64,000 bases of DNA, from the NCBI RefSeq assembly GCF_001874625.1, contig NZ_CP017671.1, positions 2,170,001 to 2,234,000 on the forward strand, given 5' to 3'. A model generated the notes under the pieces. The model searched no databases, had not been told where the DNA came from, and saw only the letters and a program-made list of their open reading frames with translations. This document shows, piece by piece, positions 33,297-42,917 of this stretch. Position 1 is the first letter of the stretch, and each line of letters begins with the position of its first letter. The position numbers were made by a program, and so were the translations under genes. Source of the DNA: Providencia rettgeri (GTDB lineage: Bacteria > Pseudomonadota > Gammaproteobacteria > Enterobacterales > Enterobacteriaceae).

Positions 33297-35420
33297 ATGA
33301 AATTAAAAACTCGCAAATTACTTACCCCCCTCGCAATTTCTACTGCTCTGATATCTCATTACGCTGTTGCGGCTGATAATACAAAGAGTGACCAAATCAC
33401 AGTTACGGGCAATTGGCTCGAAAATACACAAGACAGTGAAGTGGTATTTAATCATCCCGGCGCTAGAACGGTAAAAACACAACAACAAATAAAAGAAACT
33501 GGCAGTGAAACAATCGCAGATGCATTAAAAGGGATCCCAGGTGTACAAGTTCGTGAAAGTAATGGAACCGGTGGCAGTGATGTTTCTTTGAATGTGGGAG
33601 TCCGTGGGTTAACTTCGCGTCTTTCACCGCGCTCAACTATTTTGCTTGATGGGATGCCATTAGCCGCAGCACCTTATGGCCAGCCGCAGCTTTCTATGTC
33701 CCCATTATCTTTGGGAAGTATTGAATCTATTGATGTCATACGCGGAGGGGCTTCGGTACGTTATGGGCCACAAAATGTAGGGGGAGTGATTAATTTTGTG
33801 ACTAAGCCTATCCCTAAAGATTTTGGTGGCGGTGTATCAGTACAGACGCAGGGTGCCAAAACAGGCGGGTTAAAAACATTAGTGGATGCCTCGCTAGGGG
33901 GCTCTAAAGCGGATGATTCTGCTGGGGCAATTTTGCTTTATTCGGGTTTACACGGGCAAGGTTACCGTAAAAGCAATGATAACACGGATATTGATGACCT
34001 CATGCTGAAAACGCGTTATGCCTTAACAGATAACGATGAATTATTAGCTAATTTTCATTATTACCGTGCAATGTCGGGTATGCCCGGAGGCTTGACCCAA
34101 GCTGAATATAATGCTGACCCATTCCAATCAACACGGCCTTATGACCGTTTTGAAGGTAATCGGCAGGATCTGTCATTGAAATACAAGCACGAAGTAGATG
34201 ACAAACAATTTGAATTGATGACTTGGTTTAGCAAAAGTTACCGGGGGAGTTATATAGAAAGTGACCATAAAGAAAAAGCGAATGAAAGGCGCTTAGTGTC
34301 TTACCCTCGTCATTATACTGCTTATGCGATTGAACCAAGTTACTCGCAATTATTCCGTTTTAATGATATTTCCCATGAGGTTACCATTGGTTATCGTTAT
34401 TTAAATGAAACGGCAGATGAAAAAGCGTACCGCTCAAATTGGTACCAAGCGGGGAGCCAAAGCACTCGCCCTGATACCAATAATTATTATCAGCACACGT
34501 CTGGGGGAACAGAAGCCCATGCGATTTATTTGGATGACACTATCGATGTTGGTAATTGGACGCTTATTCCCGGAATTAGATACGAAAATATTAACATTCA
34601 TTTAGACGATAGCTTTAAAGAACAACATCGCAGTAAACGTTATAGTGAACCACTTCCTGCACTAGCAGTGATCTACCATATTGATGATGAATGGAAGTTA
34701 TTTGCCAATGCCAGCACATCATTTGGGAGTTTGCAATATTTCCAATTGAATACTAAAGGGGTTGGTAACTCACCTGCGAATGGGTTAAGTGCAGAAAAAG
34801 CGCATAATTATGAAGTAGGTACTAAATACGACAATACCGCCTTGTCCCTTGAAGCAACATTATTTTATATCGATTTTGATGACCAATTATTATACGTTGA
34901 AAATACAACGGGTTGGACGAACCTAGGTGCAACAACACACCAAGGTGTCGAGTTAGCCGCGAGGTACAACTTACCTGACCTTACTGATGCACTTGAAGGC
35001 GCGAGTGTTTACAGTACCTATACCTACACTAAGGCGGTGAGTAAGAAAGGGAACTTTGCTCATAAAGATTTACCTTTTTATTCACGCCAAGTATTCACCG
35101 CAGGTGGCCGTTACGAAACGGGGAATTGGGTTTGGAACTTGAATACTTATGCGCAATCAACCCAAGAGTCACCAGGCACAACAGACCAATATGTTACTAA
35201 ACCAAGCGTGGATGGCCGTTATGGGACTATCCCAGGTTATATGGTATGGGACGCTCGCGGTGAATACCATTTTGGGAGAAGTTTGTCTGATTTAACGCTA
35301 TCCGCTGGTATTAAAAATTTATTTGATCAAACCTATTTCACACGCTCTACGGATAACAATTATGGCATTTATGTTGGGCAGCCGAGAACTTACTACGTTC
35401 AAGCGTCTGTGAAATTTTAA
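33297..35420 (+). CDS. TonB-dependent siderophore receptor (FecA-like)
   Basis: A 707-residue outer-membrane receptor with a signal peptide ending AVAAD. A TonB box-like DQITVTG (about residues 31-37) precedes the plug domain (KETGSETIADALKGIPGVQVRE, VGVRGLTSR, STILLDGMPLAAAPYGQP, SIDVIRGGASVRYGPQNVGGVINFVTK). A 22-strand barrel follows, ending in the C-terminal Phe (ASVKF). The plug is closest to FecA-type ferric citrate and carboxylate siderophore receptors, but the ligand is uncertain. No signalling N-domain is present. A Fur box precedes the gene; a binding protein follows 18 bp later. Confidence 0.9.
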   Translation: MKLKTRKLLTPLAISTALISHYAVAADNTKSDQITVTGNWLENTQDSEVVFNHPGARTVKTQQQIKETGSETIADALKGIPGVQVRESNGTGGSDVSLNVGVRGLTSRLSPRSTILLDGMPLAAAPYGQPQLSMSPLSLGSIESIDVIRGGASVRYGPQNVGGVINFVTKPIPKDFGGGVSVQTQGAKTGGLKTLVDASLGGSKADDSAGAILLYSGLHGQGYRKSNDNTDIDDLMLKTRYALTDNDELLANFHYYRAMSGMPGGLTQAEYNADPFQSTRPYDRFEGNRQDLSLKYKHEVDDKQFELMTWFSKSYRGSYIESDHKEKANERRLVSYPRHYTAYAIEPSYSQLFRFNDISHEVTIGYRYLNETADEKAYRSNWYQAGSQSTRPDTNNYYQHTSGGTEAHAIYLDDTIDVGNWTLIPGIRYENINIHLDDSFKEQHRSKRYSEPLPALAVIYHIDDEWKLFANASTSFGSLQYFQLNTKGVGNSPANGLSAEKAHNYEVGTKYDNTALSLEATLFYIDFDDQLLYVENTTGWTNLGATTHQGVELAARYNLPDLTDALEGASVYSTYTYTKAVSKKGNFAHKDLPFYSRQVFTAGGRYETGNWVWNLNTYAQSTQESPGTTDQYVTKPSVDGRYGTIPGYMVWDARGEYHFGRSLSDLTLSAGIKNLFDQTYFTRSTDNNYGIYVGQPRTYYVQASVKF

Positions 35421-35438
35421 TGAATATAAGGCAAAATA

Positions 35439-36584
35439 ATGACTGGTAGACAAACTATCAAAAAATTGGGTGTAATTCTTAGCGTCGTTAGCCTATTTTT
35501 TGCGGCTACAAGCATGGCTGCACCTACTGTGGTCACGGATATTGCAGGTCGGGAAGTCACGGTGAATGTGCCAGTATCCCGTGTAATGTTAGCGGATAGC
35601 CGTGTCTTGGTAGCACTGAATATACTACACCCAAAAACGCCATTAAAAGGGGTTATTGCTTGGGATGACGCGTTAATAAAAAAAGCACCTGACCTAAGTG
35701 TTGCATATAGCAAAAAATTCCCAGAACTCAAAAAGATCCCTGTGTTTCCTAACCCATACACTACTGATTTCAGCGTAGAAAAAGCGCTAGTTGCTCAACC
35801 CGATTTATTGATTTTTGATATTGGCTTGAAAAGCAAGCTAACAGAAAGCGGGACGTTATCATTATTGGAAAAAAGCGGTTTACCTGTCATTTTTATCGAT
35901 TTTAGACAATACCCACTTAAAAATACTATGCCGAGTATGACGATACTCGGGCAAGTATTTGGTGAGGAGCAGCAGGCGAAGGAATTTAACCAGTTTTATC
36001 AACAAAAATTGGGGTTAATTCGTTCAAGGGTCTCCTCGATTGATAAAGATAAACGTCCAAGTGTATTTATTGAAAGGGCCGCTGGTATTTCAGGGGTTGA
36101 TTACTGTTGTAAAACCTTTGGTAATGGTAATTTTGGTGAGTTTGTTGAAACAGCAGGGGGAAATAACCTCGGTTCACAATGGTTTAGCATTGGCATGGGT
36201 GGGGAAATTAGTGAGGAGCAATTAATCCACAGCAACCCAGATTACTATTTGATGACAGCCGCTGATTGGGATAGTACCCGTAAAGGTAGCGCTTCAGTAC
36301 CATTGGGTTATACAGGGGATAAACAAAAGTCTCTAGCGCGACTGAACAAGCTGATGGAACGCCCTAAGTTTCGTTCGTTAGCGGCATTTCAAAACAAACA
36401 AGTATTAGCACTATATCAACAATATTATGATACTCCATTTAATATTATTGCAGTGGAGGCGATTGCGAAGTTTATCCATCCGGAGCTATTTGCGGATCTT
36501 GATCCCCAAGCCGATAGCGACTATTTACACCAAACTTTTACCGCGCTAGATGGTGACGGTGTATTTTGGGTACAAGCACAATAG
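35439..36584 (+). CDS. Periplasmic iron-siderophore binding protein (FecB/BtuF superfamily)
   Basis: A 381-residue secreted binding protein. A signal peptide (residues 1-27, ending SMAAP) is followed by VVTDIAGREVTVNVPVSRVMLADSRV, the usual start of class III (helical backbone) metal-siderophore binding proteins; then TTDFSVEKALVAQPDLLIFDIG, GGNNLGSQWFS and the late YYDTPFNIIAVEAIAKFIHPE. It is cotranscribed with the TonB receptor and iron-regulated. No permease or ATPase genes accompany it, so it must use a transporter encoded elsewhere. Confidence 0.88.
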   Translation: MTGRQTIKKLGVILSVVSLFFAATSMAAPTVVTDIAGREVTVNVPVSRVMLADSRVLVALNILHPKTPLKGVIAWDDALIKKAPDLSVAYSKKFPELKKIPVFPNPYTTDFSVEKALVAQPDLLIFDIGLKSKLTESGTLSLLEKSGLPVIFIDFRQYPLKNTMPSMTILGQVFGEEQQAKEFNQFYQQKLGLIRSRVSSIDKDKRPSVFIERAAGISGVDYCCKTFGNGNFGEFVETAGGNNLGSQWFSIGMGGEISEEQLIHSNPDYYLMTAADWDSTRKGSASVPLGYTGDKQKSLARLNKLMERPKFRSLAAFQNKQVLALYQQYYDTPFNIIAVEAIAKFIHPELFADLDPQADSDYLHQTFTALDGDGVFWVQAQ

Positions 36585-36598
36585 GCGATGACCATGTT

Positions 36599-36637
36599 TT
36601 ACCTGCTTTAGTGTTATCAAATAACTAAAGCAGGTAA
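36599..36637. terminator. Stem-loop in convergent gap
   Basis: A 13-bp perfect stem TTACCTGCTTTAG/CTAAAGCAGGTAA with a 13-base loop between the binding-protein gene and the hydrolase gene. No U tract on either strand. Confidence 0.45.
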
Positions 36638-36666
36638 CGGAATACATTAACTATTATTGAAAACGA

Positions 36667-38487
36667 TTAACGTGGTTTAATAACAGGTAATACAATTTTT
36701 GATGGGTGTTCGCTCGAAATATGTATGCTATTGCGGGCTACTTGTAATTTCCTATCACCTGCAATCATTTCCCCCGTATTGGTATTGAAATCATATTTGG
36801 GGAAATTACTGCTTGAGATATCTAACCGGATACGGTGGCCCTTGGTAAAGCGGTTAGCACAAGCAAATGGTTTTATCTTCACTTCAACAATTTGCTCCGG
36901 TATGAGTAACTGTTTTTGTTCATAGCCATTACGAAAGCGGCAACGTATGATGCCATCGGTGATATTCATTGCATACCCTTGTGGGTAATCATCACTTGGT
37001 GGGTAAACATCGATCAGCTTTGCTGTAAAGTCGGTATCCAGGGCATCACTACTGATCCATAATGAGACTTCAATATCCCCAGCTAAGCATACCTCTTCTT
37101 GTAATTCTTCCGTTTCAAATACCAGTACATCAGAACGAGATGCAAGGGGAAGGTTATTTCCTTTGCTACCAAAAAACTGCGGTAATTCACGCTGATCAAA
37201 TGCACCGCCCCAAAATATGGGTTGCCCAGATGTTAAAGCCCCTCCAATTGTCGGGACGGGGTGTTTAGGGTCATAACAATAGGATAAAGTCACTGCTTCA
37301 GAGTATTTTTCATGGCGTAATGAATTGTCGGGCCATAAATAAAAAGCTGTAGGCTTAATATTGGGCAGCGGCCATTGGTGATGGGTTAGCCACTGGCCAC
37401 CATGCTCTAAACGCCCGTTAGTATTACGTTTACCCGAACCTCCCCCCATCATAAAAATAGTTACATCCTCATGGGGGCAGTCAGTTGTATTACCTTGTAA
37501 GTGTTCTTGGAACCAAGATAAACGGCAAGATAACCAATCTTCGCTTACATTGCGGTCAAATGTTGCGATATCACCAAACTCGACATCACCACTGTGGGTG
37601 ATATTACGATCCCCATGTAACCAAGGCCCCATGATTAATTTTTGCGGGGATTGTTTCTTGGTGACAAATGCACGGTAATTATCTAATGTGGAACTGACAT
37701 AGGCATCATACCAGCTGGACATGAATAGTACTGGGATATCAGGTATTTGGTCATAATATCCTTCCGCATAAATGCCTATTTTCTGCCAATAATCTGTAAA
37801 ACACTCTTCTTCCCACTGCTCAAACAAGTAGGATTCATATTCAGGGACATGTTTTAGTAAGGTATGTCCTTGATGCCATGGCATTGCAGCAAACCAATCA
37901 TGAATATTTTCTTGCTCAAGTGCTGCTGCTATTTTAGCCGATTGTTGCGCTAATGGACTTAATTTTGCTTGCTTAAATGCCCAAGTAGCTTGTTTAAGTT
38001 CAAATGCGCCTCCTTGGCGGATCCCACACTGAAAGGCATTGGCAAAACCGCCGGAATCTAACACCATAGTTAGCAAACCTGGAGGGTTCAAACAAGCCAT
38101 TGCCAATTGCGTGTGTGCGGCATATGAGAGGCCCATTGAACCTATTCTCTTATTGCTCCAAGGTTGTTCCATGATCCATTGTAATGTGTCGAAACCATCC
38201 TCGGCTTCATTAATGTATTTAGTGAATACTCCTTCAGAGTCATAGCGCCCACGGCAATCTTGAAATATCACAATAAACCCGTGGTTAACGAAATACTGGG
38301 CCATCTCTTGGCGTGTAATTTGATGTCCAGAAGCCGTTTTTTCTGAGCGTGAAGGTGCAGTTTTATCGTAAGGTGTACGCTCAATAATAACTGGGTAAGC
38401 TGCTGATAATTTTCCCTGAGGAAAATAAACATCAGTAGAAAGCGTGATCCCATCGCGCATTGTTACGCGGTAATTCTTCATATCCAT
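36667..38487 (-). CDS. CocE/NonD family alpha/beta hydrolase (X-Pro dipeptidyl-peptidase S15-like)
   Basis: A 606-residue serine hydrolase. The N-terminal domain has TMRDGITLSTDVYFPQG, then VIIERTPYDKTAPSR, FQDCRGRYDSEG, and the nucleophile elbow GSMGLSYAAHTQLA. LFMSSWYDAYVSSTLDNYRA carries the catalytic aspartate region and MGPWLHGD the histidine. The C-terminal jelly-roll domain includes DIEVSLWISSDALDTDFTAKLIDVYPP, typical of the family. Substrates may be esters, amides or proline-containing peptides. It sits 4 bp behind a YfcC-type transporter gene, so it probably hydrolyses the imported compound. Confidence 0.87.
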   Translation of the reverse strand: MDMKNYRVTMRDGITLSTDVYFPQGKLSAAYPVIIERTPYDKTAPSRSEKTASGHQITRQEMAQYFVNHGFIVIFQDCRGRYDSEGVFTKYINEAEDGFDTLQWIMEQPWSNKRIGSMGLSYAAHTQLAMACLNPPGLLTMVLDSGGFANAFQCGIRQGGAFELKQATWAFKQAKLSPLAQQSAKIAAALEQENIHDWFAAMPWHQGHTLLKHVPEYESYLFEQWEEECFTDYWQKIGIYAEGYYDQIPDIPVLFMSSWYDAYVSSTLDNYRAFVTKKQSPQKLIMGPWLHGDRNITHSGDVEFGDIATFDRNVSEDWLSCRLSWFQEHLQGNTTDCPHEDVTIFMMGGGSGKRNTNGRLEHGGQWLTHHQWPLPNIKPTAFYLWPDNSLRHEKYSEAVTLSYCYDPKHPVPTIGGALTSGQPIFWGGAFDQRELPQFFGSKGNNLPLASRSDVLVFETEELQEEVCLAGDIEVSLWISSDALDTDFTAKLIDVYPPSDDYPQGYAMNITDGIIRCRFRNGYEQKQLLIPEQIVEVKIKPFACANRFTKGHRIRLDISSSNFPKYDFNTNTGEMIAGDRKLQVARNSIHISSEHPSKIVLPVIKPR

Positions 38488-38491
38488 CCTG

Positions 38492-39907
38492 CTAATACCC
38501 TATGGTTACTGCTATGGTTAATAAGCCAATTCCGACTGCCATAAAAATTAAAAATAGAGGAAAAATGTATTTTGCCCATGTCGTCCAACTTACCCCTGCG
38601 GTAGCTAAGAAGATGAGTAGCCCACTGGATGTTGGTGTGATCATATTGGTTAATCCATTGCCCATTAAAAACGCAAAGACGGTTGTTTGTGGCGAAACGC
38701 CTGAAATTTCCCCTACTGGACCTAAAATTGGCATAGTAACGGCGGCTTGACCTGATGTGGAAGGGATGGCGACATCCAGTAATAACTGCGAAAGGAACAT
38801 GCTATATGACGAGATATAAGCACCATGGTCGCCAACTAAACCAACTAGTTGATGAATAATGGTATCGAGAATTTTCCCTTGTGAAAGAATAATTTCAACG
38901 GCGGTAGCTAGGCCAATTAAGACACCAGCAATCAGCACTTTTTTCATCCCGCTGACAAAGGCATCCGCCGCTGCACTGGCGGTTAATCCGCTACAAAAAG
39001 TGAGAATGACACTTAAAAATAAATAATAAGCAGATAAATCATTATTTTTCCAATGCCAGCGATTAGACGCATAAACTAAAAATGCCACGCCAATCGCTAA
39101 AACAATGAGCATGAGTTTATGGCGGCGGGTTAACTGACTTGATTGGACATGTTCTTCGACAACATAAGAAGTTAATGTTGTCTTACGAATGCTATAGAAA
39201 ACAAATAAGATCCCTAAAGTAATAAACACAAAGTAGGCTGCAACCCGCATACTGAGGCCGCTAAACACAGGTAAGCCAACGAGCGGTTGTGCAATAGATA
39301 AGGCATATGGGTTAGTAATTGATGCCAAATAACCCACTTTGACAGCGATAGCGACAATAGCAAGACCGATGAGCTCATTAAGCCCGACACGCTTCATTAA
39401 GGCAATAACCATCGGGATCACTAAAAGATACTCTTTAGCTAACCCCATAAAGGTACTACCCATAGAAAAAACAATCATTAAAAAAGGGATTAAGAGGTAA
39501 ATATTGCCACGAGTGACATGCAGCAACCTTTCTAAACCTGACTCAATCGCGCCTGTTTTATTGAGAATACCAAACATGCCACCAATAAATAGAACCATAT
39601 AAATAAGTGGGGATTGTTTAATAATTCCTTCAGGAATGGCTTTGAATAGCTGAAGTAGGCTGACAGGAGCCGCTTCATTTTCAGCCGGTTTTTCTATTCC
39701 CAATACTTGGTCAACAGTTACTTGTTTTGTGATGGTTTGGTAGGAACCTGGAATGACCTTTTTACCCTCGCGTTCATACTGCCCTGAATTAACAAAGTAA
39801 GTCATTAAAAAAGCAATAACAACAATGGTTAACATCACTAAAACGGGGTTCATTTGCCAGCCAGGAGATGGTGATGGGCTGTGTATTGTGGTTTGTGTTG
39901 GTTGCAT
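38492..39907 (-). CDS. YfcC-family membrane transporter
   Basis: A 471-residue inner-membrane carrier with about 11-12 helices, in the YfcC/C4-dicarboxylate anaerobic carrier-like family. Typical sites are YMVLFIGGMFGILNKTGAIE, FSMGSTFMGLAKEYLLVIPM, and the second half VAIPSTSGQAAVTMPILGP with GLTNMITPTSSGLL, which form the paired re-entrant loops of this superfamily. The N-terminus is a cytoplasmic tail rich in Pro and Ser. It lies between an IclR regulator gene and a CocE hydrolase gene on one strand, suggesting uptake of a small peptide or ester. Confidence 0.85.
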   Translation of the reverse strand: MQPTQTTIHSPSPSPGWQMNPVLVMLTIVVIAFLMTYFVNSGQYEREGKKVIPGSYQTITKQVTVDQVLGIEKPAENEAAPVSLLQLFKAIPEGIIKQSPLIYMVLFIGGMFGILNKTGAIESGLERLLHVTRGNIYLLIPFLMIVFSMGSTFMGLAKEYLLVIPMVIALMKRVGLNELIGLAIVAIAVKVGYLASITNPYALSIAQPLVGLPVFSGLSMRVAAYFVFITLGILFVFYSIRKTTLTSYVVEEHVQSSQLTRRHKLMLIVLAIGVAFLVYASNRWHWKNNDLSAYYLFLSVILTFCSGLTASAAADAFVSGMKKVLIAGVLIGLATAVEIILSQGKILDTIIHQLVGLVGDHGAYISSYSMFLSQLLLDVAIPSTSGQAAVTMPILGPVGEISGVSPQTTVFAFLMGNGLTNMITPTSSGLLIFLATAGVSWTTWAKYIFPLFLIFMAVGIGLLTIAVTIGY

Positions 39908-39933
39908 GGGTGTTATCTCTTTTATTGTATTAA

Positions 39934-40656
39934 TTATAAGTGGTAACCGAGTTGCCTCGAAATACGTTGAGTCGCTTGGAGTAATTGCTCCGTCATATTG
40001 TGTTCTTTTTCATCAGAAAAGCGGCTAAGAGGAAGGCTGATACTGAGTGCTGCAATGCATTCGCCCTGTTGAGAAAAAATAGGGGCGGCAATAGCACCTA
40101 TTCCCGCCGTTAATTCCCCGCGTGTAATGGCGAAACCCCGTGCCCGTATTTCGTCAAGGGATTTGGTCAGGGAGGCATTTTTTTCAACAAAGGGCGCCTG
40201 CACAGTGGTAGGAGCATAGGCGAGTAATACTCTTCCTGAGGCACCTGAACCGAGTGGGCGGCGGTTACCAGCTTCACTGCGAACTTGTAGTGACTGCCCT
40301 GAAGCTTTATGAAGAACTTGCAAAATTTCATGGTGATCACGTATACGCAGTTGAATGTTTTCATCAAAAAGTTGGCGTAGATGTTCAGCTTCAATATCAG
40401 CTACTTGGATATAGTTGATTTGCTGGCGAGCACAATTTCCTAAGCTTAATAATTGATGACCCAAATGATAGGTAACAGGGTTATCATTTTTTTGTACAAA
40501 ATCACGATGCTCCAATGTGCATAATAGCCTGTATACTTTAGATTTATTCATTCCAGATAAGCGAGCTAGCTCACTTAATCCAAGGTTATTTTTCTCACCT
40601 AATAACATCATCAGTAATAAAGCATCATCAACAGCCGTCACAATATTGTCTTTCAT
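39934..40656 (-). CDS. IclR-family transcriptional regulator
   Basis: A 240-residue regulator. The N-terminal winged HTH (about 8-65) contains LGLSELARLSGMNKSKVYRLLCTLEHRDFVQKN. The C-terminal effector domain contains LGSGASGRVLLAYAP, IRARGFAITRGELTAGIGAIAAPIF and CIAALSISLPLSRF, matching the family. It is first in a likely operon with the YfcC-type transporter and the CocE hydrolase. An inverted repeat in its promoter may be its own operator. Confidence 0.9.
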   Translation of the reverse strand: MKDNIVTAVDDALLLMMLLGEKNNLGLSELARLSGMNKSKVYRLLCTLEHRDFVQKNDNPVTYHLGHQLLSLGNCARQQINYIQVADIEAEHLRQLFDENIQLRIRDHHEILQVLHKASGQSLQVRSEAGNRRPLGSGASGRVLLAYAPTTVQAPFVEKNASLTKSLDEIRARGFAITRGELTAGIGAIAAPIFSQQGECIAALSISLPLSRFSDEKEHNMTEQLLQATQRISRQLGYHL

Positions 40657-40680
40657 GATTGCCTCACTTGGTTTGTACAG

Positions 40681-40695
40681 TAAACCACTGGTTTA
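40681..40695. promoter_or_regulatory. Inverted repeat upstream of the IclR gene
   Basis: TAAACC-ACT-GGTTTA is a perfect 6-bp inverted repeat 25 bp before the start codon, with a further half-like GGTTTG at 40670. IclR proteins bind short palindromes of this type. Confidence 0.45.
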
Positions 40696-40924
40696 TATAA
40701 TAAAATTAGCATGGGGAATAACTAAAAATGATTCAAGAGAGTTGTTAATAAATTGTGAGGTGGATTAGGTTTTTGAAAATGAATTTAGTGTGTTAGAAAG
40801 CGTATTTAATAATTGATTTTTTATATAAAACAATTGGTTAATTTCTATTTGGCAAATAAAGAAAGCGGATGGCTGTTCAAGTAAAAAACAAAATAAACAG
40901 AGATAAAAAACCTTAAAAAGTAAT

Positions 40925-41353
40925 TTAATTGGTTCGCCTGATAAAATGAATGGATACACCACCAATAATTAATACAACGCCTATTAATTGTAAGTATACA
41001 TTTTGACTATGTGCGCCATTTACAAGGTCAATCACTAAGCTTGAAATCATTTGGCCGCAAATAGCCAGTATTGAGGTGAGCATGACACCAAGCAATGGTA
41101 GAACATAGCTATTAATGATAACAAAAAACGCACCAATGATACCGCCAATGAATGCAACTAACGGGATCTCATTGAAATTAAACAGGTATGTTTTAAAAAT
41201 GAGCACCATGATAGTGAGAAACAAAAAACCAACAAAGTGGTTGATTAGTGAACTGTAGAACGCATTATGTTGTTGAGCTAATTTGCCATTTAATGTGCGG
41301 CTAATGACAATACAAATACCATTTAGTAATGCGATAAAAATATATATACTCAT
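40925..41353 (-). CDS. YdcZ-family DMT transporter (second copy)
   Basis: A 142-residue membrane protein with about four or five helices in the YdcZ (DUF606) branch of the drug/metabolite transporter superfamily: INGICIVISRTLNGKLAQ at the start, FLGGIIGAFFV-like VAFIGGIIGAFFVIINSY, and the VMLTSILAICGQMISSLVIDL helix. It is 4 bp behind a paralogue, so the two half-size proteins probably pair. Substrate unknown. Confidence 0.83.
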   Translation of the reverse strand: MSIYIFIALLNGICIVISRTLNGKLAQQHNAFYSSLINHFVGFLFLTIMVLIFKTYLFNFNEIPLVAFIGGIIGAFFVIINSYVLPLLGVMLTSILAICGQMISSLVIDLVNGAHSQNVYLQLIGVVLIIGGVSIHFIRRTN

Positions 41354-41357
41354 TTTA

Positions 41358-41834
41358 TTATTTTCCTATAATTAACAAGCTGCAGCCTGTTATTAATAAT
41401 GTACACATCAGAAAGTCACTAACTGTAATTTTACGTTTTATCACACCAAACCAGCCCATAGCGTCTACTAACAAACCGAATATAATTTGGCCGGTGATCA
41501 TTAAAATAATGCTTCCCGCAAGTGATAGTGGGCTATTAACGGTTATTGATGCCAATAAAACGGTAAAGCCCCCAGGAATACCACCTAAATACCAAATCAT
41601 TTTCCCTTTTTTTATGACTTGTGGCTGAACTTGTTGTTTTCTTACTTGTTGTTTCCTTTTTTGTAAGTAAAAAAAATAAATAACGAGTGAAAATAATGTT
41701 CCGATGCCATGAGTAAGCCATGATGCTGTCAATGGTGTTGTAAAGCGGGCTAGGTAACTATTTGCCATGATCATCATTGACAGTAAAACCCCAGAGGCTA
41801 AGGCAAGAAAAGATAGAATATATTTATTTTTCAT
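41358..41834 (-). CDS. YdcZ-family DMT transporter (first copy)
   Basis: A 158-residue membrane protein of the same family: LALASGVLLSMMIMANSYLA, then YLGGIPGGFTVLLASITVNS and LMITGQIIFGLLVDAMGWFG. A basic Gln/Lys-rich loop (KRKQQVRKQQVQPQVIKKGK) joins helices 2 and 3. I placed the start at 41834; the longer frame to 41936 overlaps the divergent LysR promoter. It is divergent from the LysR gene, which is its probable regulator. Confidence 0.82.
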   Translation of the reverse strand: MKNKYILSFLALASGVLLSMMIMANSYLARFTTPLTASWLTHGIGTLFSLVIYFFYLQKRKQQVRKQQVQPQVIKKGKMIWYLGGIPGGFTVLLASITVNSPLSLAGSIILMITGQIIFGLLVDAMGWFGVIKRKITVSDFLMCTLLITGCSLLIIGK

Positions 41835-41946
41835 AATGATATGTCTTATCGCGTAAACATTGTATTTCTGTAGCGATAAGGTATGCTGTTTTTTCTTTGG
41901 TATCAAGAAAACACACTGTTTCCTTTTGATTGACAATGGGGTATCT

Positions 41947-42864
41947 ATGGATATGAATGCATTTCCAGTTTTGATTGCAGTGGCTGATAGTTTAAGTCTG
42001 ACTAAAGCGGCAAATTCATTAAATATGACTAAATCGGCGGTAAGTAAAACAATTCAAATCGTCGAAGACAAACTGGGAATAAAACTTTTCCATCGTACTA
42101 CTCGAACGGTAAGTTTGACGGAAGCGGGGGCTGTATATATTCGTTATATTCGACAATCTTATCAATTCGCGGTTATGGCAGATGATATTGCCGCTAAATT
42201 TAGTGATAAAATAACAGGAACTCTGAGGGTTTCAGCTCCAATGTCTTTTGGCACTTTACACTTAGCTAAAGTTCTCCCCCAGTTTATGCAAAGATACCCT
42301 GAGCTTAATGTTGAGTTATCTTTTAATGATAAAGTAGTAGATTTAATTAGTGAGGGATATGACCTAGCTATTCGTATTGGTGCGTTGCCTGATTCGTCCT
42401 TAATTGCGCGTAAATTATCCCCTTGCCATAGTCGGCTGTATGCATCGAAATCTTATCTGGCGAAATATGGTTCTCCCCAAAAAGTCGCCGATCTTAAAGG
42501 GTATAATTGTTTGTGCTATTCATTTTACCAAGCAGGGCAAGAGTGGGTATTTTACCAAAAAGGGAAAAAATATAGCCATATACCAAAAGGGTCTTTTCGT
42601 GCCAATAATAGTCAGGCACTAATCCAAGCCGTATTAGCGGATATAGGTATCGCATTGTTACCTTATTTCATTACGGCTATAGGTGACAGTAACCATCAAT
42701 TAGTTCCTTTATTGGGGAATTATCAATTACCTGAGCACAATATCTATGCGGTATATCCTGCAAAAGAATACTTACCACGAAAAGTCTCAGCATTTACCGA
42801 GTTTTTAATTGAACAGTTTGGAACGGGGAGTCAGTATCAAAAATTAATCGAAGGGATTTCTTAA
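41947..42864 (+). CDS. LysR-family transcriptional regulator
   Basis: A 305-residue regulator. The N-terminal HTH (4-62) contains ADSLSLTKAANSLNMTKSAVSKTIQIVEDKLGIKLFHRTTRTVSLTEAG. The periplasmic-binding-like effector domain contains GTLRVSAPMSFGTLHLAKVLP. It resembles the CrgA/YafC-like group in which the HTH is followed by RTTR.V.LT. I chose the ATG at 41947 because GGGG lies 6 bases before it. It is divergent from the ydcZ pair and 53 bp before an oxidoreductase gene. Confidence 0.9.
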   Translation: MDMNAFPVLIAVADSLSLTKAANSLNMTKSAVSKTIQIVEDKLGIKLFHRTTRTVSLTEAGAVYIRYIRQSYQFAVMADDIAAKFSDKITGTLRVSAPMSFGTLHLAKVLPQFMQRYPELNVELSFNDKVVDLISEGYDLAIRIGALPDSSLIARKLSPCHSRLYASKSYLAKYGSPQKVADLKGYNCLCYSFYQAGQEWVFYQKGKKYSHIPKGSFRANNSQALIQAVLADIGIALLPYFITAIGDSNHQLVPLLGNYQLPEHNIYAVYPAKEYLPRKVSAFTEFLIEQFGTGSQYQKLIEGIS

Positions 42865-42917
42865 TTGTGATGCTCTGTGGCAGAATAAAATTTACTCTTC
42901 TTATATAGGTAACGTAG

